A DNA stretch of 64,000 nucleotides from Bradyrhizobium erythrophlei (GCF_900129505.1 NZ_LT670818.1:496001-560000), one strand, 5' to 3'. Counted from the first letter of the stretch, positions 35,768-44,545 are shown. A program made the numbers and translations. The notes: generated by a model from the sequence alone, not told the origin.

Positions 35768-36610
35768 ATGAAATTTACCGGCACCAAGAACTACGTCGCC
35801 ACCGACGACCTCAAGGTCGCCGTCAACGCCTCGATCGTGCTCGAGCGCCCGCTGCTGATCAAGGGTGAGCCCGGCACCGGCAAGACCGTGCTGGCCGAGG
35901 AAGTCGCCAAGGCGCTCGGCGCGCCGCTGTTGACCTGGCATATCAAGTCCACCACCAAGGCCCAGCAGGGCCTTTACGAATACGACGCGGTGTCGCGCCT
36001 GCGCGACAGCCAGCTCGGCGACTCCCGGGTTTCCGATATTTCGAATTACATCAAGCGCGGCAAATTGTGGGAGGCCTTCACCCACGAGAAGCGCCCGGTG
36101 CTCCTGATCGACGAAATCGACAAGGCCGACATCGAGTTTCCCAACGACCTGTTGCTCGAACTCGATCGCATGGAGTTCTTCGTCTACGAGACCGGCGAGA
36201 ACATCAAGGCGAGCCTGCGCCCGATCGTGATGATCACCTCGAACAACGAGAAAGAATTGCCGGACGCCTTCCTGCGCCGCTGCTTCTTCCACTACATCAA
36301 GTTTCCCGACGCCGACACCATGAACAAGATCGTCGACGTGCATTTCCCCGGCATCAAGAAGCGCCTGGTGGAAGAAGCGCTGCGGATCTTCTTCGAGGTG
36401 CGCGACGTGCCGGGCCTGAAGAAGAAGCCGTCGACCTCGGAATTGCTGGATTGGCTGAAACTCCTGCTCAACGAAGACATCACGCCGGAGATGCTCAGGG
36501 AGCGCGACCCGCGCAAGCTGATCCCGCCGCTGCATGGCGCGCTGTTGAAGAACGAACAGGACGTGCATTTGTTCGAGCGGCTGGCGTTTCTGAGCCGAAG
36601 AGAAGTGTGA
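35768..36610 (+). CDS. MoxR-family AAA+ ATPase
   Basis: The product has 280 residues. Walker A is GEPGTGKT at 33-40; Walker B is VLLIDEID at 111-118; sensor 1 is VMITSNNEKELPDAF with the LRRC arginine-finger region. MoxR proteins act with VWA-domain partners in assembling or activating enzyme complexes. The partner VWA gene is nearby but divergent, so the pair is not a simple operon. It is cytoplasmic. Confidence 0.93.
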   Translation: MKFTGTKNYVATDDLKVAVNASIVLERPLLIKGEPGTGKTVLAEEVAKALGAPLLTWHIKSTTKAQQGLYEYDAVSRLRDSQLGDSRVSDISNYIKRGKLWEAFTHEKRPVLLIDEIDKADIEFPNDLLLELDRMEFFVYETGENIKASLRPIVMITSNNEKELPDAFLRRCFFHYIKFPDADTMNKIVDVHFPGIKKRLVEEALRIFFEVRDVPGLKKKPSTSELLDWLKLLLNEDITPEMLRERDPRKLIPPLHGALLKNEQDVHLFERLAFLSRREV

Positions 36611-36656
36611 GCGGGATTTCGTTTTCAAACGGCCTGCCATCGCAGAAGAACGCCTC

Positions 36657-36858
36657 GCCTCTCCTCTTCTCCCCTCCCACCCGCGAAGCGGCGGGGTCGA
36701 GACGAGCGAAGCTCGCTCTTAGGGGTCGGGGGCGGGGGGTGCCTCGGCAAACTCTTTGCCAGAGAAGTAAACTGATAGACCCCCCACCCCCTACCTCGAG
36801 AGCGAGCTTTGCTCGCCTCGGACCCCGCCACGCGCAAGGGCGCGTGGTGGGAGGGGAG
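36657..36858. repeat. Long inverted repeat (CTCCC-rich)
   Basis: The left arm (CCCCTCCCACCCGCGAAGC, GGCGGGGTCGAGACGAGC, GAAGCTCGCTCT) faces the right arm (AGAGCGAGCTTTGCTCGCCT, CGGACCCCGCCACG, GTGGTGGGAGGGGAG) around a purine/pyrimidine-biased centre. The whole unit can form a hairpin of about 200 bases. Confidence 0.8.
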
Positions 36859-36859
36859 A

Positions 36860-37395
36860 TCACCGCGCACGGCTTCGCGATCTCGCCGCGCGTTTCGCGC
36901 GAGGTTTTACCGGTTCGTTCCGCCCTCCCGCATCAGAGGGCGCAGGGAATGCCGGGCGCCCGATGCGCCCGATAGCCGCGTGTGCAAGGATAGTGGTAGA
37001 ACGCACACGCGTTAGTCAGGTCACACCGGAATCACCCGGCATTCCCCGCGCAATGGTTTTACGGCTTATAACGCGCTCTCCCCGGTGACCGGGCTTTCTT
37101 GCCACCGTCGCCCCTGAGAAATTTGCACCTCAGGAACTTGACGCCAGCGTCGGGGCGTCAGGACCACACGCCTTCGCCGTCCGCCAGCCGCATCGCCCGT
37201 CAAGCGCGCACCCAGCGTCCACCGCATCCCGCTCCGCGTTTCGTGACGTTGCGCAACGCCCCTCTGAGGAGCGGGACGGCGAGGGTTATAAAGGTGATTT
37301 GCCATTTCTGAAAATCCGAATATTTTCCCGAAAGGGGCTAGACAGCAAATTCGATAAACGGACTGATTTGCCCGTCGGGTCACATTCGCCAACCA
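36860..37395 (-). repeat. Composite structured repeat, copy B
   Basis: Read on the minus strand this matches copy A (10155-10580) over its whole length: the GACGGGCAAATCA segment, GGGATGCGGTGGACGC, GTGGTCCTGACGCCCCGACG, GGTGGCAAGAAAGCCCGGTC and the terminal hairpin. The hairpin arms are 37035-37051 and 36940-36956, and an inner 9-bp stem is 36977-36985 with 37003-37011. The arms differ from copy A by one compensatory change and one G-U-tolerated change. The rest of 36611-37476 holds no gene that I can support. Confidence 0.78.
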
Positions 37396-37476
37396 CTTCC
37401 GCTCTATGCCGAGAAGCGGACATCTTCGGTGCCGGTTGGCAGTTCCGAAAAGTGCCCAGAAGCGGACTCACGAAAG

Positions 37477-37860
37477 TCATCTCGGTAAACGGGCCTGCCA
37501 CCAGATGAAGAAGGGCGCACCAATGATTTCCAAAACTGTGAACCCAATGAATGGTAGCGGCGGCAGAGCGAGAAAGAGCATCGACGCCAGGCGGCCTATT
37601 CCACCCAGAAAAATCATGCCCCACAACACACGAAATAAAAGTGTTTGCTTTTCTATATTTGGAATGAGCAGGTAAAGTGAAAATCCCAGGCCCAACCATA
37701 CGCCGCCAAAGAAGCGAAGATTGCTATCGAGCACCGCGTTTGCGGGAATTCCAACCGAAGCGTAGAGCGGATCGCTGAGGCCAAACATGCCAATGATCCC
37801 GGTAAGAACAGGGATGGCACCTAATAGCGCCATTGCGATCTGTAGCCCACGCTTGTTCAT
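37477..37860 (-). CDS. DUF4345 family membrane protein
   Basis: The product has 127 residues and four TM segments: IAMALLGAIPVLTGIIGMFG, FFGGVWLGLGFSLYLLIPNI, LFRVLWGMIFLGGIGRLASM and FIGFTVLEIIGAPFFIWWQ. The second segment and the loop NLRFFGGVW are typical of DUF4345. Function unknown. The ATG at 37860 is chosen by length and TM position; the ribosome site is poor. Repeat debris surrounds the gene on both sides. Confidence 0.82.
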   Translation of the reverse strand: MNKRGLQIAMALLGAIPVLTGIIGMFGLSDPLYASVGIPANAVLDSNLRFFGGVWLGLGFSLYLLIPNIEKQTLLFRVLWGMIFLGGIGRLASMLFLALPPLPFIGFTVLEIIGAPFFIWWQARLPR

Positions 37861-38030
37861 GTCGCTGCTGCCGGCTTTATCAGGCGCGAATAGCTTTCCG
37901 CTGTATCTGGCCAACATTGTGACGCGGGGTGCCGACGCGTAGGGGTGTTTCGCCACATCGCTTCACGCAAAAACGACCATGGACCTTCGTAGCGCCACTA
38001 CAGGGCCTTGCAGCGGCAAGAATGTCCAAG

Positions 38031-38100
38031 AATCAACTTTCGCGAGATGTTCGGAGCAGCTCGATTTTCGACTTTTGCAACAATATCTGCCAAAACCAGA
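38031..38100 (+). repeat. Degenerate dispersed repeat (CTTTCGCGAGAT class), copy 1
   Basis: AACTTTCGCGAGATGTTC, then GCTCGATTTTCGACTTTTGC and AACAATATCTGCC. A reverse-orientation relative is at 46748-46803, and the tail recurs at 46926-46975. The rest of 37861-38186 shows nothing else. Confidence 0.65.
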
Positions 38101-38186
38101 AGTCAGCATATTACTTCTCGGAGAACCGGCTCCATCGGTTTCGACAGAGCGATGTCTTTTTGCCCGGGAGCGGGTGCGAGCCTACG

Positions 38187-39035
38187 TCAGCCGGCGTGGG
38201 GTGGAGGAGAAGGCGGCATATCGCGCAGGAACTGATAGCGGCCGTGCCCCTTGATTGCGGCCAGGTCGTGCGAGACCAGCTCACGTGGCCGTTCGATTGT
38301 GACCTCGACATTGTTTTGAGAGAAGTCGAGTACCGTGACGCCGCAACGGCCATCGCCGCCACGCGCCTGCGCGGCGGCAAAGGCGACGGCAGGTACCCAT
38401 AGATGCCGCTGGCCGCCGAACGTGCGGTCGCGATGTTGATGCAGGTGACCGCTGACGATCAGACGCACGTCGGACCGATCGAGCCTGTCGAGCAGTCGTG
38501 CCCGCGCCGACGGCACCATGCATGAGGGACTCAAGACATCGTCGATTGGACCTTCGAGGAAGACCGGCTTGTGCAGGAACAGCGCGGTGGGCCGCCCGGC
38601 GGCGCTCAACTGCTCGTCGAGCCACTGATCCTGTGATTGTTCCCGCGCGAGGCCGGAGCCGAAGAGCTGCGCGTTGACACCGACCAGGCGCCAATCTCCG
38701 GCGTCCAGGACCCAGCGATCGGTGGCAAAAGAGCCGTCCCATCGTGCGAGCCGGTCTGCATTGATGATCTGGTCAGGGTCCTGGCCGGGTGGCTCGTCGC
38801 CGACGTCGTGGTTGCCAGGCAGGGCCATGACACGCGCGCGCAGGTTCCCCAGCGCGGTGGCTGCGAAGGCGATCTCGGCGTCACTGTCAGGTCCGTTGAT
38901 CGCCAGGTCGCCATTGACGATCACCGCATCAGCCTTGGCGCCGTCGGCAAACTCGCGCGCCACGCACCAGTTCTCCCAGAAGAAACCGTGTGTCGGCGAA
39001 AGGTGGATGTCCGATAGAACGACGATGCGGGCCAT
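38187..39035 (-). CDS. Calcineurin-like metallophosphoesterase
   Basis: The product has 282 residues. All metal motifs are present: LSDIHLSPTHGF, VNGDLAINGPDSD, LPGNHDVGDEP, ALFLHKPVFL and VSGHLHQHRD. The substrate of this cAMP phosphodiesterase-like subgroup could be a cyclic nucleotide or phospholipid and is not resolved. It has no signal peptide. It stands alone between repeat-rich gaps. Confidence 0.9.
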   Translation of the reverse strand: MARIVVLSDIHLSPTHGFFWENWCVAREFADGAKADAVIVNGDLAINGPDSDAEIAFAATALGNLRARVMALPGNHDVGDEPPGQDPDQIINADRLARWDGSFATDRWVLDAGDWRLVGVNAQLFGSGLAREQSQDQWLDEQLSAAGRPTALFLHKPVFLEGPIDDVLSPSCMVPSARARLLDRLDRSDVRLIVSGHLHQHRDRTFGGQRHLWVPAVAFAAAQARGGDGRCGVTVLDFSQNNVEVTIERPRELVSHDLAAIKGHGRYQFLRDMPPSPPPHAG

Positions 39036-39466
39036 GCCGGCTCCCTAACCCTGTGCGGGCAGGCTAGAACACCGAGACAACAGTGATGTGAACGCTTTCG
39101 CCGGTGAGGTCGGCCTCGGGTCAAAAGCGCCGTTTTGGCAATCGGTCGACGGCTTCCGTTCTAACCCTATGACCGACAAGCTCCGAGTGCGCGGGGATGC
39201 CTCGAGAGCGCCAATACGAGCACACGCCTTCACCAGCGATGGACCCGGCCGCCTCCGCATCGGCTCCGGCGATTGTTAGACCGAGTACCGGCGCGCGCAA
39301 ATCGCGAGAATCGAAATCCCGCATCGTTTCATCACAAGAACCGATCAGATCGATCCAAAAATTGCGTTGGAACCACTTCCGCAAGTCCTTACCTCACAGG
39401 TTGAAGACGGGCTCGCTGGAGAAACGCTCCATTTGTCCGCCGCACACGCAGCTTGAGGAGGCACGA
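39036..39466. other. Gap with repeat fragments only
   Basis: The gap contains a fragment TCAAAAGCGCCGTTTTGGC (39120-39138) that is nearly identical to one at 46651-46669. I see no coding sequence, and no clear promoter for the following cluster. Confidence 0.5.
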
Positions 39467-40249
39467 ATGACGATCGATAACTCACGGCGCAGCGCTCTTG
39501 TCGGCTTTGGAGCGCTGGCGGTCGGCGCCGCGGCACTTGCCGCTGGTCCCTCGCGCGCCGCTACGACCGAGCGCATCATCCCGCCCGGCGCCCGGGAGCT
39601 CTCCGATTTGATGGACCGGTTGCGCCGCGCGCCTCGCCGACGCGATTTCAAGACCACGCCGATGATTCTCCAGCATCCTGATTTCTGGGATGACGAAGCG
39701 CTCAAGGAGATCATCGCCTATCGCGGCACGCGGAAGCAGGTGTGGAACAACACCGCTCTCGCGAGTCCCTGGCTCAACCTGATGCGCAACTCGATCAATG
39801 CGCAGATCTTTTCCTTCGGACACACGGATTTTCTTGCCGTCTCCGCCACACACGGCACGGCTCACCTCGCATTGTTCGACCAGGCGACGTGGGACAAGTA
39901 CGAACTCGCGGCGCTTGCCGAGGCCAAGTTCAAGACCAACACGCTGGCGGTACCCAAGCCGGCCCCAACTGCTTTCGCGCAAAGCGAGGATCCCGAAAGC
40001 GTGTTCGGGCCGGACGGCGACACCATCCCCGCGCTGCAGGACCGCGGCGTCGTCTTCATGGCTTGCCACAACGCGATCTGGGAGGTGACCGCCAAGCTCA
40101 TCGCCTCCGGCAACAATCCGGATCACGCCTCGCACGAGGCGGTGGCGGCCGAACTGACCAACCATCTCATCGACGGCGTGGTGCTGACCCCCGGAATCGT
40201 CGCAACGATTCCGGAACTGCAGCAAGCCGGCTTTCACTACGCGGCGTGA
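39467..40249 (+). CDS. Tat-exported DsrE-like protein
   Basis: The product has 260 residues. A twin-arginine signal (NSRRSALVGFGALAVGAAAL) is followed by the cleavage region PSRAAT. The mature part ends with a DsrE/sulfur-relay-like region: DRGVVFMACHNAIWEVTAKL, with one Cys, then HLIDGVVLTPGIVATIPELQ and AGFHYA. DsrE-type domains bind or transfer sulfur through this kind of Cys. GAGGAGGCACGA precedes the ATG. It is first of three genes packed closely with a periplasmic binding protein and a DoxD protein. Confidence 0.8.
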   Translation: MTIDNSRRSALVGFGALAVGAAALAAGPSRAATTERIIPPGARELSDLMDRLRRAPRRRDFKTTPMILQHPDFWDDEALKEIIAYRGTRKQVWNNTALASPWLNLMRNSINAQIFSFGHTDFLAVSATHGTAHLALFDQATWDKYELAALAEAKFKTNTLAVPKPAPTAFAQSEDPESVFGPDGDTIPALQDRGVVFMACHNAIWEVTAKLIASGNNPDHASHEAVAAELTNHLIDGVVLTPGIVATIPELQQAGFHYAA

Positions 40250-40260
40250 GGGAGGCTCAC

Positions 40261-41244
40261 ATGCGCAAGACAGCCTTTTGCACCGCGGTGCTGGCCGCCG
40301 CCATCGTTCTGCCGCTCGCCGCACACGCCGCGGAACCGGTCCGGCACGATCCGATCTTTCCACCCTGGCAGCACGGAGAGAACAACGACACGACACAGCG
40401 CGGCCTCTCATTTACAGTTCCTGAGGTAGACGACCTTGCCGATTTCCATGGCAACGTGTCTGACCCGAAGCTCGTGCTCTATGTCGGTGGCAATTACTTC
40501 TTCGCCATGGCACCGCTGGTTGCGGCCTTCGAGCAACAGCATCCCGAATTCAAGGGAAGGATCTACTGGGAAACCCTTCCGCCCGGCCTGCTCGAGAAGC
40601 AGATCGAGGCCGGCGGTACCGTCACCTCGGGCAACATGACCTGGACGGCGAAGCCGGATGCCTATTTGGCAGGCCTCAAGAAGGTTCAGGGCCTGATCGA
40701 TCAGGGCGTGCTGACCGGTGCGGCCGTCCCTTACGTCACCAATTCCCTGACGATCATGGTGCCGGCGGGCAATCCGGGCCATGTCAAAGGTCTCTCCGAC
40801 CTGGCGCGGCCCGGCCTTCATGTGGCGATGCCGAATCCCGAGTTCGAAGGTATCGCCCGGCAGATCGAGGCCTCGCTGAAGGAAGCCGGCGGTGACGCGC
40901 TAGACACGACCGTTTACAGGACGAAGGTTGCCCACGGCAGCACGGTTCTGACCCGGATCCATCATCGACAAACGCCTCTCTTCCTGATGCAGGGACGCGC
41001 ACAGGCCGGCGTAACCTGGCAATCAGAGGCGATCTTCCAGGAGCAGATCGGTAATCCGATCACCCATGTCGACATCCCGTCCGCGCAGAACTCAATCGCG
41101 ATCTATGCCGGCGCGGAGGTGAAGGGTGCGGCGCATGCGGAGGCGGCTCGGCTCTGGTTGTCGTTCGTCCGTTCGCCCACCGCCCTTTCGATCTTCGAAC
41201 GCTACGGATTCAAGCCCTACACGCGCGCCGCGTCGGCCGATTGA
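40261..41244 (+). CDS. Periplasmic substrate-binding protein (ModA/SBP-like)
   Basis: The product has 327 residues. A signal peptide (to about AHA, residue 22) is followed by a two-lobe binding protein: LVLYVGGNYFFAMAPLVAAF, TNSLTIMVPAGNPGHVKGLS, DLARPGLHVAMPNPEFEGIA and SIAIYAGAEVKGAAHAEAAR. This is the ModA/TupA-like class that binds oxyanions or small anions. No ABC permease or ATPase lies beside it. It is only 11 bases after the DsrE-like gene, so co-transcription is very likely. Confidence 0.82.
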   Translation: MRKTAFCTAVLAAAIVLPLAAHAAEPVRHDPIFPPWQHGENNDTTQRGLSFTVPEVDDLADFHGNVSDPKLVLYVGGNYFFAMAPLVAAFEQQHPEFKGRIYWETLPPGLLEKQIEAGGTVTSGNMTWTAKPDAYLAGLKKVQGLIDQGVLTGAAVPYVTNSLTIMVPAGNPGHVKGLSDLARPGLHVAMPNPEFEGIARQIEASLKEAGGDALDTTVYRTKVAHGSTVLTRIHHRQTPLFLMQGRAQAGVTWQSEAIFQEQIGNPITHVDIPSAQNSIAIYAGAEVKGAAHAEAARLWLSFVRSPTALSIFERYGFKPYTRAASAD

Positions 41245-41271
41245 TCGCGCGCCACTTCAGGAGATGCACTC

Positions 41272-42381
41272 ATGTCTACTCTTTCTTTTACATCCGCACC
41301 CGGTGTGGCGCGATCGACCGACAATGCCCATCGTTTGACCGAAGGCCAGCGCATGTGGCGAACGGCGGCACTTGCCTTGCTTTCGGTCCGCGTCATCCAG
41401 GGCTTCATCTACTGGGGCGGCGGCTCCCGGCGCTTCATCTACGCGCCCTCGAAGCTGAACCCGGACGCGCCCACCTGGATGGCGAACAAGTTTCAGACCG
41501 CAATGCCCGGTGCGCTGTTCGGCACCGACCACGTTATCAGTTTCATGCTGCACCACTTCTGGCTGCTCTATGCCGGCGTGATCCTGTTCAGTGCCGCCGA
41601 ACTGATCGTCGGCGCGATGCTGATGGCGGGAGCCCTGACCCGCGTCGCCGCTCTGGTATCGATAGGTTTTTCCGTGCTGCTGATGGCGATGTTCGGCTGG
41701 CAGGGCGCGACCTGCATCGATGAATGGACAATGGCCGCCTGCAATCTCGCTATGGGCGCAACGCTGCTGCTTGGCGGCAGCGGCGCTTGCTCGATCGACA
41801 ACGTCTTGATTCGTCGCAATCCCACGCTGGCAGAAAAACCCTGGTTCCGCTGGATGGCCGGAAGCCTGCCGTTGCCGCTCAAGGATATCGCCTTCCGCAA
41901 CCTGACGTTCGCGGTGCTCGGCTTCGTATTGGTGTTCGATATCGGGACCTACAGCTACTATCGTGGCTCGGTAGTGACGCCGTTCCATGGCGGACCGGTC
42001 AGCCCGACGAAGCATCATCTCACGCTCAGCGACGCCAGATTGCTGCCGGATGGCTCGGTTCGCTTTCACGTCTATCTCGATGCCGGTACGCCCGAAGCGC
42101 CGGTGCATGTCGTCGCAGCCGATCTGCGCGACGCCAACAACCAGCCACTCGCGCATTACGACGCCGCCGCGCTCTCCGCGTTGCCAAAGACCGCCTTCAT
42201 GAACGATTACGCCTACAACAAATTCGCGCCCGGTCCTTTCGGGGTCCGAGCGCCGATGGGAGCTGCCGCCACCGTGACACTGCCCCCGCCTGCCTCCGGT
42301 GCCACTCCCCAGGCGAGATTCATTCGGCTCACGGATGTGGACGGCCGGACCTTCGCGACAACGCTGGACGGCAAACCTTAG
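41272..42381 (+). CDS. doxD: DoxD/DoxA-type thiosulfate:quinone oxidoreductase-like membrane protein
   Basis: The product has 369 residues. The N-terminal half has four TM helices in the DoxD pattern (LALLSVRVIQGFIYWGGGSR, RFIYAPSKLNPDAP, FMLHHFWLLYAGVILFSAAE, LMAMFGWQGATCIDEWTMAA). After a fifth TM (FAVLGFVLVFDIGTYSYYRG) the C-terminal domain, with SPTKHHLTLSDARLLPDG and FHVYLDAG, resembles DoxA. A DoxD-DoxA fusion would oxidise thiosulfate and reduce quinone. GGAGATGCACTC precedes the ATG, 27 bases after the binding protein. Confidence 0.85.
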   Translation: MSTLSFTSAPGVARSTDNAHRLTEGQRMWRTAALALLSVRVIQGFIYWGGGSRRFIYAPSKLNPDAPTWMANKFQTAMPGALFGTDHVISFMLHHFWLLYAGVILFSAAELIVGAMLMAGALTRVAALVSIGFSVLLMAMFGWQGATCIDEWTMAACNLAMGATLLLGGSGACSIDNVLIRRNPTLAEKPWFRWMAGSLPLPLKDIAFRNLTFAVLGFVLVFDIGTYSYYRGSVVTPFHGGPVSPTKHHLTLSDARLLPDGSVRFHVYLDAGTPEAPVHVVAADLRDANNQPLAHYDAAALSALPKTAFMNDYAYNKFAPGPFGVRAPMGAAATVTLPPPASGATPQARFIRLTDVDGRTFATTLDGKP

Positions 42382-42617
42382 GCCAAAGGCCGGGCTGGAT
42401 ACCGGACAGCGGCATCCGCCCGGTCGCCGATCGGCCATTGGGTGCGGGCGTTGGCGGTGGGCAAAGTATCCGCATATCGCTGATGAGCACCGGGCCGTCG
42501 AAGCGCGGCAAGTCATCGCCCATACACCAAAAAACTGAAACGATGACTTTCAATTATTTCTGTTTCGCTGGTTGAGCCAGCAACCATATCATCGCGCCAC
42601 AGACAAGGAGTGCTCCG

Positions 42618-43031
42618 ATGAACCAACATGCCAGCAAGGATAGCGTCGCGCCATCGGTGGGCGTAGATGTGAGTGGTATCGAGACGCTGCTCAACCGCAA
42701 TCTTCCGGAAGTATTCGGTGAAGGTGATCCGGCTCGCCGAAGGAGCGCAATTCAGGAACTTTATACCGAGGACTGTGTGCTGTACGCGCCGCCCGGCACC
42801 TTCGTCGGTCACGACGCACTGGACAAGTTCGCCGGCGATCTCCGAGCGACGCATCCACACTATGTTTATACGCCTCATGGCTCGCCGCAGGTTCTGCACA
42901 ATTCGGGACGCCTGGCATGGGGCTCGGGGCCGAAAGGCGAAACGCCCGCGTACACCGGTGTGGATTTCATTATCGCACACGGCGGCAAGATCGCGGCTCT
43001 TTATGTTTACCTCGACTCGCCGCCCACATAA
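42618..43031 (+). CDS. SnoaL/NTF2-like protein
   Basis: The product has 137 residues. IETLLNRNLPEVFGEGDPAR, SAIQELYTEDCVLYAPPGTF, VGHDALDKFAGDLRATHP and YTGVDFIIAHGGKIAALYVY form the NTF2-like cone with the typical VGHDAL helix. It could bind or isomerise a small molecule, or act as a dehydratase or carrier; the substrate is unknown. AAGGAGTGCTCCG precedes the ATG. The group II intron remnant begins 70 bases downstream. Confidence 0.85.
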   Translation: MNQHASKDSVAPSVGVDVSGIETLLNRNLPEVFGEGDPARRRSAIQELYTEDCVLYAPPGTFVGHDALDKFAGDLRATHPHYVYTPHGSPQVLHNSGRLAWGSGPKGETPAYTGVDFIIAHGGKIAALYVYLDSPPT

Positions 43032-43100
43032 TGCGCGAGCAGAACCTTGCATGGGTCTGCTGGTCAATCGCGTCGTTTTGACCGGCTACCAACCACTTTC

Positions 43101-43759
43101 GCGGTAGGGACGCGAGTTACCTCCCCCTCCCGCACAGATCCGTACGAGCCCAATTCGGGCATACGGCTGCCGCCTCGGCTGTGTAACGGCGCGTCGTGAT
43201 TCTCACGAGATTCCGTATGCGCTTCAGCGCCTGTGACACGATTCCCCGGTACTGTGCCCGGCCCGTGCTTTGCTGACTCACATTCCCCTCGGCCCCCGCC
43301 CTTGGCTCCACCAACTCCGCAGCCGGTTGCCCGGCCTTGTTCGTCGGCTTCACAGCTACTATGGCGGGGTCAGACTTCTCACGATCGTACATCATCGGCT
43401 ACGGCTCCTCGCCTTCCCGACACGGACCAGTGCTAAACGCATGTGGCGCTGGCCGACCATGAGATCTCCCGGTTCCCGAGCAAAGAGCGTCCGCACATGC
43501 CAGTGTCTAAGACCACGCCGGGTCGTCTTGGGCGCTCGCACCATCGCGCCCATCCGTGTTGCCTTCCGTCACCGGAACGACGTCGGCGCGCAGGATGAGG
43601 GGTACTATCGCGGCTCAATGGCTGGCCTATGCGCTCCCCTGTCAACGCTTCGCCGATGCCCTCGCGGCTATCTGCGCATGACTCGGGGCCGATGCGGTTC
43701 GCTACTCCTTCATCGTGATGGACTTGCACCATCTACTCCTTGCCGGTCTCCCGGCGCAC
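43101..43759 (-). mobile_element. Group II intron lacking most of its reverse transcriptase ORF
   Basis: On the minus strand the element begins GTGCGCCGGGAGACCGGC, then AAGGAGTAGATGGTGCAAGTC, the expected 5' end of a bacterial group II intron. It ends with a domain V-like hairpin (CAGCCGTATGCCC ... GGGCTCGTACGGATC) and a 3' end GTCCCTACCGCGA. In between, only the N-terminal part of the intron-encoded protein remains, giving a total of about 660 bases instead of 2-2.5 kb. It lies between the SnoaL-like and TPR genes and interrupts no recognisable gene. A direct repeat (TACCCC, then GTCAACGGACA or GATCAACGGACA) flanks the 5' side at 43767-43784 and 43859-43877. Confidence 0.72.
43213..43395 (-). 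pseudogene. Intron-encoded reverse transcriptase, N-terminal fragment
   Basis: MMYDREKSDPAIVAVKPTNK, AGQPAAELVEPRAGAEGNVS and QQSTGRAQYRGIVSQALKRI is the N-terminus of the group II intron reverse transcriptase/maturase family. After Arg61 the frame runs straight into intron 3' sequence. The RT palm, maturase and DNA-binding domains, about 400 residues, are gone. The sequence implies one clean internal deletion near 43213. Confidence 0.75.
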
Positions 43760-43969
43760 TCCGAAATACCCCGATCAACGGACATTGTGAGACCGGCACG
43801 GTTCGTCCGGTTCGTGGTCAAACTCGGACGTCGAGCTGCGCAATCCGGAAGACCGCTTTACCCCCCGTCAACGGACATGCAGCGACTGCTTGGGCAGGTC
43901 CGTTAATGAGATCGACCGGCGGCTTCCCCCAGCGGAACACCAGGTGGATTTGGTTTGTAGTGAAAGAGC

Positions 43970-44545
43970 TCAGCGCGTGGCCAGCCTTCTGTACGCCGCA
44001 ATGGCTCGCTTGAGGTCGTCGTATTCCTCGCAGGGAATGAGGCAGAGATTTTCCAGCGCCGCCAGCAGTTGCTGCGCTTTGGCCGGCTCCCCAAGCACCA
44101 GATAAGCTTCACCGAGATGCTCATGCGCGCTGCGGTGGCGGGGATTTAACATCAACGCCTGCTGATAATGGCTCATGGCCGGACCCATCTGATGCAGCCG
44201 CCGATAGGCATAGCCAATGTAGTTCTGAATATCGGCACTAGTTGGGTCGCGCAGCGCGGCGAACTCGAATGCTGCGACTGCAGCGTTCCAATTCTCTGCG
44301 CCTAGCGCCTTCTTGCCGGCCTTGAAATCGGGGTCGAGTTGCGCCCAGTCGGCATTCGATACGACCGCCGCCATGGTGGTGCAGATCGGCCATGCTTCGG
44401 CCGCGATGGCCGTCTCGCCCCGACGGTCGAGTCCGCCGAACTGCGGTGTAATCCCGTTCCGCCAGCCGGGCGAGGTTATGGTGTAGACGGCCACGCTGGC
44501 CACCAGCGCGCCGAGCATTGTAGCCAATGCGATCGCGCGGATCAT
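43970..44545 (-). CDS. Membrane-anchored TPR protein
   Basis: The product has 191 residues. An N-terminal hydrophobic segment (IRAIALATMLGALVASVAVY) acts as anchor or uncleaved signal. The second half has three TPR-like repeats: AVAAFEFAALRDPTSADIQN, YIGYAYRRLHQMGPAMSHYQ and HLGEAYLVLGEPAKAQQLLA. It probably works in the periplasm as an adaptor. It follows the larger TPR gene on the same strand with a 53-base gap, so the two may form an operon. Confidence 0.82.
   Translation of the reverse strand: MIRAIALATMLGALVASVAVYTITSPGWRNGITPQFGGLDRRGETAIAAEAWPICTTMAAVVSNADWAQLDPDFKAGKKALGAENWNAAVAAFEFAALRDPTSADIQNYIGYAYRRLHQMGPAMSHYQQALMLNPRHRSAHEHLGEAYLVLGEPAKAQQLLAALENLCLIPCEEYDDLKRAIAAYRRLATR

Noticed and set aside
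36067..36975. A 302-codon plus frame overlapping MoxR and the inverted repeat
   Set aside because: Out-of-frame shadow of the MoxR gene that runs on into repeat DNA.
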